From assembly GCA_002502785.1 (NCBI GenBank), contig DAQG01000013.1:1-15462 (forward strand): a stretch of DNA of 15,462 nucleotides, given 5' to 3'. The notes below the pieces were generated by a model that saw nothing but the letters and a program-made list of their open reading frames with translations, was not told where the DNA came from and ran no database searches. Below are positions 15,325 through 15,462 of this stretch, piece by piece. Both the position numbers and the translations under genes were made by a program. The DNA comes from Methanothrix harundinacea. GTDB lineage: Archaea > Halobacteriota > Methanosarcinia > Methanotrichales > Methanotrichaceae. Each line of letters opens with the position of its first letter. The first letter of the stretch is position 1.

Positions 15325-15462
15325 GCTCTCAGGGCACTTATAGAACTTACAAGGAACTCACGAAAAATCTGGTGTTAGTGGCTGAAGTGAACAGAAGATA
15401 CAATATAGCTTATGCTCACGACTTTGTTGCCAAATAGAAGGATAGTTGAAAAGAATTAGGTG
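15325..15462. other. Downstream region, no gene seen
   Basis: The last 138 bases are AT-richer than dph2 and contain no supported coding region, no clear oligo-T terminator and no hairpin. A TTATAG at about 15339-15344 could be a TATA element for a gene beyond the window. Confidence 0.4.

Overview
The window looks like chromosomal DNA of an aceticlastic methanogenic archaeon, most probably a Methanothrix (Methanosaeta) species. The reasons are three tandem genes for AMP-forming acetyl-CoA synthetase (the acetate-activating route Methanothrix uses instead of acetate kinase/phosphotransacetylase), archaeal information and modification genes (FEN1 with a C-terminal PIP box, Dph2, a MiaB-like tRNA methylthiotransferase, an archaeal-type CobT), TATA-box promoters and poly-T terminators. 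The genus call is inference from gene content; no database search was run.

Layout. Positions 1-832 (minus strand) hold the 5' part of an AT-rich gene for a multi-pass membrane protein that runs off the left edge. A divergent intergenic region with a perfect 17-bp palindrome leads into a plus-strand run: archaeal CobT-like phosphoribosyltransferase (1111-2163), AI-2E/PerM-family membrane transporter (2168-3424) and a MiaB-like tRNA methylthiotransferase (3488-4723). Next comes the acetate-activation array: acs1 (5009-7006), acs2 (7846-9834) and acs3 (10570-12558), all on the plus strand, each with its own upstream region, ribosome binding site and downstream T-rich terminator. After acs3, a minus-strand gene encodes an IscA/HesB-like protein that has lost the first scaffold cysteine and carries a His/Cys-rich tail (12845-13219). 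It is divergent from fen (13332-14342), which overlaps dph2 (14311-15324) by 32 nt.

How the parts relate. acs2 and acs3 are close paralogs, and their upstream regions of about 270-285 bp are also recognisably homologous (double TATA-like elements, a conserved TGTTTCC block near the predicted transcription start, a leader hairpin, and GGTTAAAAGGAGG before the start), so gene and control region were duplicated together. acs1 is more diverged and has a different upstream region. acs2 has an in-frame amber codon (TAG, 7942-7944) where acs3 and acs1 have a CAG glutamine codon. Apart from it the reading frame is intact for 662 codons, so this is a very recent nonsense mutation, a strain polymorphism, a sequencing error, or a gene read from an internal start.

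I see no CRISPR array, intact mobile element, rRNA or tRNA. The long AT-rich gap between acs1 and acs2 carries a possible frameshifted remnant of a PIN-domain gene. I did not find a clearly new multi-gene system. The most interesting points are the amber codon, the co-duplicated acs control regions, the altered IscA-like protein and the AT-rich membrane gene at the left edge.
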